From: Rhynochetos jubatus | Taxonomy: Eukaryota; Chordata; Aves; Eurypygiformes; Rhynochetidae | Length of the DNA: 64,000 bases | Direction: 5' to 3' | Assembly (NCBI GenBank): GCA_027574665.1 | Contig: CM050648.1 | Span: 136,400,175-136,464,174, forward strand | Shown here: in pieces, positions 11,101 through 23,172 of the stretch | Numbering within the stretch: position 1 is the first letter of the stretch | Layout of the letters: the number at the start of each line of letters is the position of its first letter | Notes under the pieces: generated by a model | Database searches by the model: none | What the model saw: the letters and a program-made list of their open reading frames with translations, nothing else | Told to the model about the DNA's origin: nothing | Translations under genes and position numbers: made by a program

Positions 11101-14100
11101 GGGCGTTGCTCCTGGCTCCCTGCTGAAACCATCAGACAACATCACTCCATCCAGGGGAGGAGTTGCGGCCTTGAAACTTGTTCTCACCGCTCACCCCCGC
11201 ACTGTCTTGCTCAGTGCCCACCTCTTCTTCCTCCTCAGTCTTCTTTGGCATTGCAGTCACTCTCAACTCGCCTGACTTTGCATGAGTCATCGTTTTACAT
11301 GGAGCCCGAGCTGCCCGTGACCCTGGCTGCTTTGCTTTCTCTGCTGCGTTACAGGGTCAGCTCCATCCTAACCCACAGCGCGAAAGGAAAGCTGCTTTGG
11401 AAAACAGCAACACGAACAAGCCTTCTCTTGTTACTCTTTGTTTCCTGGCCGCTGCTGAGCGAATGTGACACCCTTCTAGAACTCTGCATCCCAAATGATG
11501 CCTGGGGACCCAAGCGAAGCTCTGAAACACTTTGTTTTAGAAAGGAAATCTCTCCGACACGGCTCTGGAGGAAGTACGTAACGTGAGGGTTGAGAGCTGC
11601 CGAACGTCAGTACCAGCTGATGGGAGGCTGAATAAATGGCTCAGCTGGTGTCACGGGTCTGTTGAGGCTGTCAGTGTCCACTGCTGGGATAACCCAATTT
11701 TCAGTCTTTGATTCTTATTTTTTTAATCTGGTTCCTTGACAGAGAGTGTGGAAAAGTGTTCTGGCAGGAACGAGGTGGCTATCACCACAGCCTGTCACCG
11801 GTGTCCTCTTTGTTTTGGCTAGGTTTGCAGGCCACCCCTTAATAAGCCTTGATTTTGACACCTGCAATAAGTGAGCTACATTCATCCTTTTGGAAACCCA
11901 GGGAAACTCCCAGAACTGCAGCAGAGATTACGTTGGATCCAGTACGTTACAGGGGGAAGGTGAAAAGTGTACTTGTCCCTTAAAAGACAAAAAGGAACCT
12001 TTTGGGGAGCCTTTCTGTTTCATAAGCAAGCGGATGAGAGGGGTCAGAGAGCTCCTGGCACCGGCGGACGATTGTGGCCTTCAGCTTGATGTTGGTGGTT
12101 AAAAATATTATCCCAGATGTATTAATACGACCAGACTGGATTGCATCTGAGCTGAACATTGTGAGCCTAAGGCAGGACATAAATATAGAAGCAAAACAGC
12201 CTGACATAAGAGTCATCTGTCCTCTTCTACACAAGCCGTGAAGGGAAACGAGAGGGAACTTACTCTGCTGCAATTTTTAGACGCATCCAGGCGTTAGCCT
12301 GAGCCTCAGAGAGCACCTGCACTGGGGTCCTGCTACACAAGAGACCCCATGTATCCCTCGCTCAGCCCCTAGTGTGCTGTGCCAAAGGACTGCGCGCTCA
12401 GCGCATTTTTAACCTGGGTTAGATTTGCTTAGACAAGGTCTGCAATCGGGAATGACTATTTGCTTGATGTGTTTGCCTAACAGGATTACCCTTATCATAG
12501 TGATATAGAAACCTGGCCTTGGCAGAGCAAACCCCGAGGGCTTTAGGGGACAAACCTTTGCCTCCCTTGCCCCAAATGTGCACAGTGTAGCTCATCTCTG
12601 TTACCATGCAATATCCAGCCGGTGCTTCGGTTGGCATTCCGTGCTCCACTTTTGGAAAGAGCAGTTGTGCCATGTACGGCTGCCTGCTGACAGCACACTT
12701 GGCATTTCTCTCTCCTCACCTGAAAAAAAAAAAAAAATCAGTAATATTGAAAGGTTAGAAAAATGATGTGCTGTTTTATGGCGGGAGAATGAGATGCCTT
12801 CCCTGTTGGGAATTGCTCTGAGCAGGTGCCTGGCTGAATTCAGTGTGAATTTCTTGCCCTCTGGCTCCCTGAGAATAAGCAAGGAACCAATGAGGTACCT
12901 GCTTTGTGCATTGTATATCACGAACATGCCTACAATTATTACAAAAGCATCTGTTTGTCTATAAAAGTGTATCTGTGGTTATTAAAGTCTGCTGATTTCA
13001 AAGACTCGAAGAAGGCGTAGGATGAAAGCTCCATTTCCCTGCAGATAAGTAGGATAATGGCTTTGCTAAAGCAGAGCCTGACTCCACAGACGATCGGTGC
13101 CCAGGCTTGCCCACCACAGTTTTTGGCTGGGGTGGGGGGCTCCTCCAGCTCCCAAGTGGTGTCACTTTAACCCCAGCACTGCTCAGGCCAGCTGACGTGA
13201 GCCTGGCCTTACCGGCTCTCCGGGCTATTTGCAGAAGCAGAACCTGCCACTCGCTCTTTGCCGGTTCCAAAACAAGCAGGATCCTCTATTTATAATGTGC
13301 TATAATTGGCTTGAATGAAACGTGTGGCTCTCCAGCCGTTAGGGCCCCCGGACTGCTGGTGCAGCAGCACCCTAATTCCAGGGGACGCTGCTGGGGATGC
13401 CGGGGTGGCTCTGCACAAGCTGAGGGGTGCGTAAGGAACGTAGCCGTATGTTCACAGGCTCCCGGTTTCTGGAACAGGCTGTACTTGTCAGGGCTGTGTA
13501 GATCCCCTTCTCTGGATGAGGTCTGGGGGCACGGAGCCTCTTCGGAGCAAGGCAGAGAATCTTCCCGCTGCAGCAGCACTGTGGAGCTTACCCTAACCAT
13601 CCTTTTTCCCTCCAAAGGCATTTATAGCTGGGATGTGAGCAGGGCCCTGCAACCCAGAAATCACCTATCCAACCATCGGGCCTAAACAGTCCGAATTCAC
13701 CCGTGATTAGTGTGCATTTAATTCTGGTGGCGTGTGTGGCTGTTCAGACCGCGCTGTTCAGAGTGAAACTGCTCTGACCCCGTAGCTCCATCGCAGGGCA
13801 AACTCCTCCGATCCCAGAAAAAGCAAAGCAGCCGCCTCACTTTTCTTTAGAAGCAGGTACCTATAGCATAATGCTTACCCCAGGGTTGTGTTTGATCCGC
13901 TCTTACTGTATAAATCCCCCTGCCATTTGAACCGTAAAACACGATAGATATAAGGCCACGCAGAAAGATTAAAAAAAAAAAGACTAATGCTTTGCATGTC
14001 TTTGAGGACTTATTTTTATTCCCATTTGTTCGTTCTCTCTGCTCATCTGCCGCTGGGTCTGCTGAAATAACAAACAGGGGTGGGGAAAGGGGGCAGCTCT

Positions 14101-14590
14101 GGCGTGAGCTTCCTTCGGTGGGAAGCAGCCGCGTTACAGCACTTCACTCTAACGGCAACCGCCACCTCAATAGGCAGATGTTCATCTGTCGTGCACATCC
14201 CTAGAGGAAACCTGGTTTCTTCCCGCAAAAAAGATTGGATTATCAGTCAAAAGCCCTTGCGTTGCAATGTGGTGTTTAGAAAGAGCCTGTCTTTCCCTTT
14301 CTTTTTGTGAAAAAGATAGTCAGATGTTTTCCAGTGCTGCCTGAAGCTGCTCTGCTGCCAAGAAACCTCCCGGGTCTGGTGATGAGGCCTCGGTAATGTT
14401 TCCGGTTCCTCTGTAATTATTTTCTAATGAAATTTTCAAATCCGAGCATAATCAGGAGTTTACAGCATAGCAAGTTCACAGTAGGGTTTGTCAGTTTCCT
14501 TTCCGTTTTTTGATCTCAGTAGCTATCCTCTATGTAGAGGGGATAATTTTTTGCATATAGAGGTACTTAAAATCATCATCATCATCGAAT
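8121..14590. other. Upstream flank of ANKRD9, no recognised gene
   Basis: Mostly unique, moderately GC-rich DNA. A poly-A run of 15 lies near 12722-12736 and another of about 11 near 13971-13981. The longest ATG frame worth noting is 11299-11586 (+), 95 codons with one hydrophobic stretch, listed as a weak finding. No RNA gene or transposon was identified. Confidence 0.6.
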
Positions 14591-14595
14591 TATCA

Positions 14596-14915
14596 TCACA
14601 GAATGGTTTGGGTTGGAAGGGACCTTAAAGATCATCCAGTTCCAATCCCCTGCCATGGGCAGGGACACCCTCCACTAGAGCAGGTTGCTCAAAGCCTCAT
14701 CCAGCCTGGCCTGGAACACTGCCAGGGATTGGGCATCCACAGCTTCTCTGGGCAACCTGTCCCAGTGACTCCCCACCCTCTCCAGGAAGAATTTCTTCTT
14801 GATATCTCATCTAAATCTCCCTGCTTTCAGTTTAAACCCGTTACCCCTTGTCCTGTCACTACAGGCCCTTGTAAAAAGCCCCTCCCCCAGCTTCCTTGTA
14901 GGCCCCCAGTCAGGG
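14596..14915 (-). mobile_element. CR1 LINE 3'-end fragment
   Basis: The segment reads, on the plus strand, as the reverse complement of the avian CR1 3' end. Landmarks are GGTTGGAAGGGACCTTAAAG near 14607, CCATGGGCAGGGACACC, TCTCTGGGCAACCTGT and GTCCTGTCACTACAGGCCCTTG. The element is 5'-truncated, as is usual for CR1, and ends near the CTTGTAGGCCCCC motif. Its 3' tail, normally an ATTCTATG repeat, has turned into a short GAT repeat (plus-strand ATCATCATC at about 14572-14586). It retains only the tail of ORF2 and the 3'UTR, so it cannot move. Confidence 0.95.
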
Positions 14916-15270
14916 TGGCAATGCCCTTTACCAGCAGGATTCGGCACTAGCATATTTTTATGCAATTCTCCATCTGGAATTACATCTTTTTCACTGAAAT
15001 GATTGTAATTGCCTGATCAGGTTTGTCCATTAGTATGTCTTTTCATGGCTTAGGAAGTGGCTGGGGGAGTGGGGTGCAGCTCCCCTTGCCAGGATTTGCT
15101 CCTGCACAAGCATTGTAGGGGAACAGGAGGGCTGGTGTTTCCAGATGTTGGGATGTTCTGACAATCTTGGCTTTCCACTGTGCTTCCAGCCTGGAAAACA
15201 AATAAAAAAAGAGCTAAACAGATGATATGAGGTAACGGGGAGATGAAATGCTTGACAAAAACAAGCCAGG

Positions 15271-15306
15271 TATAAATAGTGAGGCTGGTATAAATAGTGA
15301 GGCTGA
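15271..15306 (+). repeat. 18-bp direct duplication containing TATAAATAG
   Basis: The unit TATAAATAGTGAGGCTGG is present twice head to tail (15271-15288 and 15289-15306, the last base changed). Each copy contains a perfect TATA-box consensus. A consensus splice donor follows at 15381, which makes the block look promoter-like (see the compact transcription unit entry). Confidence 0.9.
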
Positions 15307-15819
15307 GAAACACCCGAGCCCAGCTGCCAAGCACGGCAGAAAGGTCAGCTTGCTCCCTGCTGCCGCCTCAGCCGTGCAAGGTGAGCGCAGGGGTCCACCT
15401 CCGCTCTCCCTCCTGCAGCCCTGCTTGGATGCCGGGGCTGGAATGGGCTCACCATCGCCGTCCGTCTCGGCAGCGGGGCTGGAGCAGCAGCCACCATTGA
15501 CACGAAGAGCACGTGTGGAGCACACAGCGGGTTTATTGCAGAAAGGTGCGAAGCACGCTAGGGCAAGGTGTTGGGCTTCTTTGGGTGTTTTCCTGGTGGC
15601 ACCATGGAGCACAGCATGACGTGGAGCCTGGGCAGGGCCAGTGCCCACACTGGCCACGTAGCCTGCCTGCGTACCCCGCACATGCCAACGGGGTCCATCA
15701 CGGACAGGGTGGTTTGGTGGGCTCTTGGGAGCGCAGCCGTTCGGCAGCTCACCCAGGGCGGGTACAGTGGCATCTCCTGAAGCGCCTGACAATGCGGGTG
15801 GGAATTTCACTTCAATAAA
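15271..15819 (+). other. Possible compact plus-strand transcription unit (hypothesis)
   Basis: In order, the sequence shows tandem TATA boxes (15271, 15289), a CpG-richer segment with a strong donor GCAAG|GTGAGCG (GT at 15381-15382), candidate acceptors ending at 15473 (CTCGGCAG) and 15541, and an ATG in excellent Kozak context (CACCATGG, ATG near 15603). That ATG opens a 58-codon frame which ends in TGA near 15780, and a canonical AATAAA lies at 15814-15819. The short peptide is unlike any family I know. A minus-strand AATAAA at 15532-15537 in a typical 3'-end context is an alternative reading. Both could be chance. Confidence 0.25.
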
Positions 15820-15829
15820 ATTGGGATTT

Positions 15830-18800
15830 TTACTAAATTCCAATATATTTTTACTAGGAAGGCAAGTAACAAGCAGGAGGAAAGGTCTATGCATGGTGTG
15901 TTACATACAGCTTCAGGGGATGGAAATATGTACAAATAATGAAAGTTTCCAGAGTTAAACAGCTCATGCTAAGAAGTACCACAGGAGACAGATAAAACAC
16001 TCAGACTCCCCTGTTCACATCTCTGCTTTACTGCTGCCAGCATTTAGCCCCACTCTTCTGCCCCCAAACCAGGGATGGCAGAATAAGAAGTACCTGTGTC
16101 CCAGTTTGCAGCCAGGTGTTTCAGCTTAAAATACTGGGGAAAGTGGGTGTGGGCTATATCACTGCAGTGTGGTAATGGGATGTAGGTCTTGGAGTAAAGG
16201 CTGTGCTTAGGAGAGGTAATGCCGTTGGGTTGGGAGTTTTAAATGGTGTCAGCATTTGAGATCCCTTATAGTCGTGATTGAGTTTAGACTACAGGAAACA
16301 AGATTTCACATTGGTTTACCCTGGAAATCTTGTAGCTGTCTCTGAGACACAAGTACTCCTGGAGACAGGCTGCTCTTGCAATTCATGTGTTCTGTGGAGC
16401 AGAAAGGAAAACACTTTGGCCAGGGTTCAAGCACCTTTCTCTGTTGTCCTGGTGATAAGTGCCTGATAAGAGTTCAAGGTCTTTGTTCCTTGTACGGAAT
16501 AAAAGCAGCTTTTCTTAAGTTGCTGCTGGTATCTGTAGGCTCCTGAGGGTGCTGGTCTGTTGTTCCCAGTATCCCGGCTGTTCCTGGTGAGTAAGACAAG
16601 GTTGTGTTGGGTGGGTTGTAGGTTGTCCTGCCTCAGAGGTGAGCTTCCAGGTTTTCAGTCCCTGGCATGCTGCAGTGGCTATGCCATGGCAAGCATTTGG
16701 GGTAAGCTGGATGCTCCCTCGAGGGGATGAGGCTTTGTGGAAGGAGTGTGGGATGGTGGCACAAACCCCTTGCAGGGGTCCCTGGAAGCAGGCCAAGGGT
16801 GCCTGCTGTTTTAGCATCATCATTATGTTTCAGAGTTGACAACCTGTGGAGATGTAAAGGCAAGGCAAGCCGCCTTGATGCTGCCACTTCCAGCTTTTGC
16901 CATCTGGAGGAGGTGGGACTGTTTCGCTGATGCTTGGTTTGTGCTATCAAAGATTAAGTGTGTCTGAGGGCTGTGTTTTTTTAGCAGGAGTGTAAGGATG
17001 GTGGTGTGGGGAGAGGTGAGGCAAGTTCAGAACAGTGGGATGCGGCATTCCGGCCTGATCTCAGGACTCTGGTGGGCTAAACCAGTCTCCAGGAGCTGAA
17101 CTCCTCAGGTTGCCTGCAGTGGTGAGGATGGAGCTGCACCCACTCTGCTCTGCTGCCCTCCAGACCCTGCTCTCACCAGGCTTCCCTGGCTCCGTCCGCC
17201 TGATGCCGTGGGTTCGTTTCTGCAAAGGCCTGTTAGTCACTTCCCACTTAAAACAAACAGAGACGCAGGATAAGCTGAGCCACCAAGAGGACAAAGCGCC
17301 GCTCATTCATCTGTTGTGTTGTGCAAGAGCTCAGCCACTGATGAACCGAAACCACCCTCCCCTTGTCGTATGGGGGACAGGAAAATGTACTTCTCGTGCA
17401 GGCCGGGCCTTCAGTCCTCAGCTTGACTTCCATTTTAAAGTGTTTTTTGTAAAAATTTTTGTAACTTCTTTTTAAACAATTTTTTTTTTTTTTAAAGTAT
17501 TTATTTACCTTTCCTTTTTTTTTCCCAGTCAGGCCTGGGTTTGTCTTGCTGCCTTTCTGCTGATGAACCCACACTGTCATGAGACCTCTCCTTCTTCCTT
17601 ACCCCTGGGTTTCTCTGAGGACACTTGCCTTGGTAGGACAAGAGGGATCCGAGGCACGGTCGTTGCTGTAGGCTGAAGGCAAATGGTTCAAATGAATCCT
17701 TGCAGAAGGAGGAATCTGCTCTCCTGTGTTTCGCTGCTGGCTGGCTTTGGCACTTTTCTAACCTTCGTTTCCAGTTGTGTGACTTGCCCGCAGGTGTGGG
17801 CTCACGCATTCCTCCTGCCCACCCAGGCACGTGGCTTGCACTGACACGTTTCTTGAAACTCCGATGTGACTAGGACGTGCGCAGCTTGGGGTGAGTTCTT
17901 GCCAGGTCTCCTGGAGCATTACCCAGCAGCGTGCTGGAAACCGCCCCAGGGAACAGCACTCCTGCAGATGATCAGCCAGCCCCTTTCTTGAAGAGCTCCT
18001 CCAAAAAAAATGTTTGTAGAGGAAAATTGCTTCACCAAAAAAATCCCACAGAGAGGGTCAAGTATTATAAAAACAGTGGGAAGTGTTTAAATCAAATTTT
18101 AGCAGCGTATTAGATGTTTTAGTTAAGAGATTTGTTCTTGACTCATTAAAAAAAACCAACCCAACTTAATTATTTACCTCAGTATCACGAGGGGTGGCAG
18201 CTGCAAGCGCGAGGCAGGCGCTGCTGAGCTGCGGGGCTGAGCTGGAGCTCCTGGGTCTCACCTCTCGGCAGGCCCTGCGGCCGGGCTGGCGCTCCACGGG
18301 AGCCTGGGGTGGGCAGCTGAGCTCCTGCCACCCCAGCGTGGTGCTCGCCGCGAGTGCTAGCTGGTGCAGAGTGCTGATGAACCGAAGCGCGTGGGGCTGC
18401 TGGGGCGGACGGCTGCCGGTTTGGTTTTCCCAGCTCAGCGGAGTTTCACTCCATCGATGAACTGCTGATGTCACCCACTGCTGCTGTCCAGGGAGGTGTG
18501 GGCAGCATCCTCGGGTGGTCCTGGGAGATGTGTGGCCTCCGATGGCTGTCCGGAGCAGTGGTTTGGGACCTGGCTTGGGAATTATCTTAACTCCCATTGC
18601 AGCTCCTGGGGTTCACTGCGAAGCCCAGCATGAGCCGAGTGCTCTGAGCCCGGACACCTACTTGACTGCTGGCGGGATGAGCCTACTGCTCTTTTCTGTA
18701 AGCCGTTTAGGTTCCCTCCTGTTTACTGCGCTTTGTTAGGAGCTAGAAAATAACATTTTCTGCTGGACTTGCCCCTCTGCAGTGCCACCCTGGCTCTGTG

Positions 18801-19090
18801 TCCGTGAGGCAGATCCAGGGGTTCTATTTGGGTTTCTCCAGTGATGCTGGTCAGGCACAAAACCCAGGTGATCCGAGAGAAGCAAAATAGTAATTTACCT
18901 TACGCCAAATGGCAGCATCTTTCTGTCCTTTTTTAATTATTATTTTTTTTTACTTTATTTTTAGAGCTAGTTTTCCCAGGCTGTTTGTAACTAGGAAAAC
19001 CAGAAGCTTGCTGTAATTAAACTGGGGCCACGGTACCAATCCTGCCACCGGAGTGTGTCTGGCCGAAGCTGAGCTGGGTGCCCGTTCCAT
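15830..19090. other. Non-coding stretch
   Basis: No gene was recognised. It holds an AT-rich patch with poly-T near 17480-17493 and 17516-17523, a poly-A of eight near 18003, and a small CpG-rich block at about 18185-18430 rich in GAGCTG/CAGCTC motifs that might be a minor CpG island. The open frames in that block follow from its base composition. Confidence 0.55.
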
Positions 19091-19101
19091 TTGCCTTGCA
19101 G

Positions 19102-19612
19102 CAGCAGCGTCTCAGCAGCCAAAGGTTACCCCCTGCAGTACACCCAAAGCTACTGCAGGTATAACACCAGCAGGATTTCATTTAGCATGTTAAAAAACAA
19201 GGGGGAGGTGGAAAAAACGCAACTTGCTCCATTAAAATCCTACCGGCTTCAGCAAACACAGGCGGGGTTGTTAATGGCACGAAGGAACCGGCAGTTTTTT
19301 GCACTTTCCTTCTTCCCGGGACCCAACTGGCGGGGTTTCCCTGGGAGATGCGTTGGGCCAAGGATCGTGTTAGAACCACTAAATCCACAGGTCAGCCCCG
19401 GCCGCAGTTTTGGCCAGGCACGAGCGAAAAAGGGGATAAAAGTGTACGTGATTCAAGGGACAACTGAGAAATTTCATGGGGAAATACGCAGAGGGATGCT
19501 AAAGCTACACCGCAGCCCAAGGGTGTGCCGAAGAATCAAACTGTTGGAGGCAGTGGGATTTTTTGGGAGGAGCATTTTCATCAATCCTCTGTTCTTGTGC
19601 ACTTGGGACTGA
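19102..19612 (+). other. Unrecognised open frame with splice-like borders
   Basis: An open frame runs to TGA at 19610-19612. From the first ATG (19187, A at -3) it would encode 141 residues of ordinary, rather basic composition with no recognisable domain, signal peptide or membrane segment. A CCATTTGCCTTGCAG acceptor-like site ends at 19101, and a donor-like CCACAG|GTCAGC follows 19390, so 19102-19390 could be an internal exon that stays open throughout. The region is not strongly GC-rich, so the length of the frame is a little unusual. No homologue is known to me. Confidence 0.25.
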
Positions 19613-20642
19613 CAGACCTTTGCATGATCCAGCCCGGTCTCATGGATATCTGTGCCAGCGCTTCCCAAAGCGGTTCAGGCTTGCTCTTGCTGCAGACTTG
19701 CCAAATTTAGGTGAAGGCAGCTTATACAGAGATCACAGCTGAAATGTCCTTTCCAGCTTTACCTGCTTAGACCCTTTCCCAAAGGAAAACTGAGCTCCTG
19801 AAGAATGGGCTGGCCCTGTGCATCACCTACACCAAAGCCTGCCCACGCTCCAAGGGCATGGACACAGTTATACTGACCTGCCCCTTGTCAGGGATGCAGT
19901 GGGGTTTAGCCAGCCCTTAGCAGGGATTCACAAAGAGCTTGGAGTGCTTTGTCCCCCTTTAACATGCATGTACAGACTCCCTGAGCTCTTAGCTGGCTGC
20001 TGGCACGGCCCTCAGCGTGGCACAGCCTGTGTTTTCTCATGTGAAATTCAATAAATTCAGCATTTTCAGGACCTTGGCATAATCAGGGTTTTCAATCTTC
20101 TCCTTCATTGCCTTCTAATATACCCTCCTAACAATTAACTCTGTGTGTTGGGAGAACGCCAAACGCAGGGTAAAAGACTTCGTTTTTCTTTCCCATAATT
20201 AAATGTTGTGTTCGCTGCTGTCTCTCCCACTCGATTAAGGGTTCGTGTATGGTCTAAAATGCTCTTTGGTGAATTAGCATAAGGTCTGTCAGGATTTGAC
20301 CAATATTCTCCCTCCCACTGCATCTGTGCAGCTCACACAGAGCAGCGGTGGAGGCCTGGAAATGGGCTGCTCCCCCAGCCTTTCGCAGGGGGGTGGGCTC
20401 AGGTGGGGGGGTGGGAGGGGAGTGCTGCGAGCCTGTGTGCCCACCTCTCCTCACCCCCTGTCTGAAGCAGCCGTGTCTAGAGATGGAGCCTGCGACCCTC
20501 TGTGTGATGTCGTGGCTGCATCCGGCTGGCTCCTGCAGGAAACTCCTTGGATATCAGAGGAAACAGCTTTTTACTGCAATTCTCTAAAAAATGCTACAGT
20601 ATAACAACTTTCTACTGGTTCAGGATGAGCTGGAATTGAGAA

Positions 20643-21058
20643 GATCATAGACTTGTAGAGTTGTTTAGGTTATAAAAGACCATTAAGATCAAGTCCAACC
20701 ATTAACCTAACACTGCAAATACACAAACCCACATCCCTGAGCACCTCCTCCATGCATCTCAAATCCCTCCAGGGACAGTGACTCAGCCACATCCCTGGGC
20801 AGCCCGTTCCAATGCATGACAGCCCTTTCAGTGAAGAAATGTTTCCTAATATTCAGTGTAAACCTCCCCTGGTGCAACTTGAGGTCATTTCTTCTTGTCC
20901 TATCACTTGTCACTTGGGAGAAGTGACCAACACCCACCTCTCTGCACCCTCCTTGCAGGCAGTTGTAGAGAGCAATGAGGTCTCCCTTGAGCCTCCTCTT
21001 CTCCAGGCTGAACACCCCCAGCTCCCTCAGCTGCTTCTCACAGGACCTGTGCTCTGTG
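20643..21058 (-). mobile_element. CR1 LINE 3'-end fragment (different subfamily)
   Basis: On the plus strand this is the reverse complement of a CR1 tail. It contains CCATTAACCTAACACTGC, CATCCCTGGGCAGCCCGTTCC, TTCTTGTCCTATCACTTGTC and CCTCCTCTTCTCCAGGCTGAACA. In the minus frame a 102-codon relic resembles the CR1 ORF2 end ([20 protein letters not shown]). The ACCATTAACCTAACACTGC motif marks a subfamily other than those of the two other CR1 copies here. It is 5'-truncated and diverged. Confidence 0.93.
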
Positions 21059-23007
21059 ACGACTGGGGTCCTCAGCAGAAGACAAGCAGCGTGGTTATCT
21101 CAGCTGACACCCATGTCCTGGGGAATGTCTCATCCCCGCTTGGAGTGTTTCCCTAAAAAACACTCCCCGGAGCTAGCACCCATGCTGAATGTCTCCCAGG
21201 GCTGCTCTGTGCCACCAAACTCCAGATGAAGGGTGCAGGTATGTACCCGGGCTGTACGACATTTCAAAGAGGCACTATACTTCTGCTCAAGTTTTCAGCA
21301 CAGCCCCAGCTCCCACTGGGAATCTGTCCCTGTTACATCCTGTGCCCAGCTCTGCTCTTCACCCTCCAAAACGTTCCAGGAGCCTTCTTCACCCACGGTG
21401 CTACTTAATTTCCTTAATTCTTTAACTTTGCTAATTCTTTAATTTTCACAACTTATGTTTCATTACCAAGGAGAGGGGTCTTTCTGATATGGGAGGATGG
21501 GTCATTAGCGTTAGTAAGCTGGGAGAAGGCCTGGTGGTGAGGGGAGTGGAGCTGGAAATAACCCCGGGATGTAGCTGTGAGTCCCAAGCCCTCCTTGCCT
21601 GGAAGTTCTTCTGCTCCTTGAAGAGGGACCTTGCCAGGCGGGATCTCTGACCACTGCTATTTCCCCACCTCCTCCCGCATCCCTCTCTTATGTCCTTTGG
21701 ATAAACAGCCGCAAAAAGGGAGCCTTTGTTTCCAGCAGCGTTGGGGGAAAGGCTCGCGGTGGTACAGATAACCCTGCCTGCAAACAAGCAGCGATGCTGC
21801 AGTGCACCCGGGAGGGTGCACAATGAGCCATTCACCAGCTGCTTCCTCCCCTTTCGCTGTAAAACGGGGGGCCAGAAGGGGTGCATCTGAGATGTGTAAC
21901 TGGCCACACACAAGGCGTTTCAGCTCTTGGCTCCTCAGTCCATCCCAGTCACGGGGACCTCCTGGTTTGTGCAAATCTGCGTCCGGACCGCTGCGGTGTT
22001 GGACCGTGGAGTGGCACATAAACGTGTTGCCTTCACTCTCCTGATGCCTGCTGAAGACCTGAAAACCTCACTTACAGATGGGCCAGGCGCCTGCAGCTTC
22101 GACAGGTGTTAGTAGGAATGATGCTTTCAACATACAGAATTTCGTGGTGCCAGGTACCCTGCCAGCTCAGGTCCCCTTGGTGTGCCCCAGTCCCTCAGGT
22201 GGGATAACAACAGCCCCTCGGGCTGCAGTTAAAGCAGATGCTTTCACGCTGGTGGAGCTGGAGAAAAGCTCTGAAGGGCTTTTGTCCAAGGCACTGCAGA
22301 GGAAAGCCCATGAGACAAAACACAGGTCTCCGTGTCTGTGTCCAGCACTAAGAAGAAACGATGCTGAGCTCAGGCTGAGCAAGTACTGCTCAGTCTAGGG
22401 GCTCTGTGTGCACGTCTTTTTATTTCTGCCTTTGGCTGAAAAGAGTTACCTAAGCTGTGAATAAAAAGCATTGCTGGGTTTTTCCTTTTTTTATTATTTT
22501 TTTTATTTTCCAACCTGGCTATTCAGACTGCCATGAAAAATATGTCTGTTCTTTTCTTTTATAACCTCTCGCAAGCTCTCAATTTTAGCCTCAACTCCCC
22601 AGAGCCCATAAAATAAATGGGTAGAAACACCATAAAACTGAACAAAATCCCAAAACATAGCCAGTTCACATTCTGAGTGTCTTATTAAATGTGTATTTAA
22701 AAAAAAAAAAAAAGAATTGCTCTCCTTACATAAATATGTGATTGTTTATAAATCTGGAACTAATTTTAAGCTATTTCAAACAGCTTTATAGTAGAATGAC
22801 CTTCTAGAAATAGAGCTTTACAAAGGGGTGCCAGATGGCTGCACTAAAGGATGAGAACAGAGCAGATGTGAGATACCTGTATTTTAACATGTTCAGAGAA
22901 GTTTTGCCTAGAAAAATCATAAGATTCTAGGGGGGAAAAAAAAAGAAAAAAGGTAAAATCGTTAATTCATTTCATGTGTTTGGCTTTACATAATATTTTC
23001 CTCCTAG
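21059..23007. other. Non-coding stretch with AT-rich part
   Basis: No gene was recognised. From about 22430 the sequence becomes AT-rich, with T-rich runs near 22486-22510, poly-A of about 15 near 22698-22712 and A/G-rich runs near 22932-22952. Nothing else could be supported. Confidence 0.55.
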
Positions 23008-23172
23008 ATGTCCAGCTCCCTGCCATACCCAGGACCCAACACTCGAACCAGGAATTGGCTGGATACACCGCCTTCCTCTCCCGTCTTTCACCTTCCACCC
23101 CAGCCTGCTCCCTGCCCACACCTCCAACTCTGCCGAGCCCCAGGAGAGACCCGAGCGAGGTTGTCGGAAAAG
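23008..23172 (+). other. Exon-like segment, 55 open codons
   Basis: The acceptor-like ATATTTTCCTCCTAG ends at 23007 and the donor-like GGAAAAG|GTCAGTAA follows 23172. The 165-nt interval is open in the frame that starts at the acceptor with ATG TCC AGC, giving a proline- and serine-rich peptide, and it ends on a codon boundary. No family was recognised. The proline richness may simply reflect C-rich DNA. Confidence 0.22.

Noticed and set aside
15214-15894. 226-codon minus-strand open frame
   Set aside because: It shows no family resemblance and contains an AATAAA inside the frame. The region is CpG-enriched, so the length is weak evidence.
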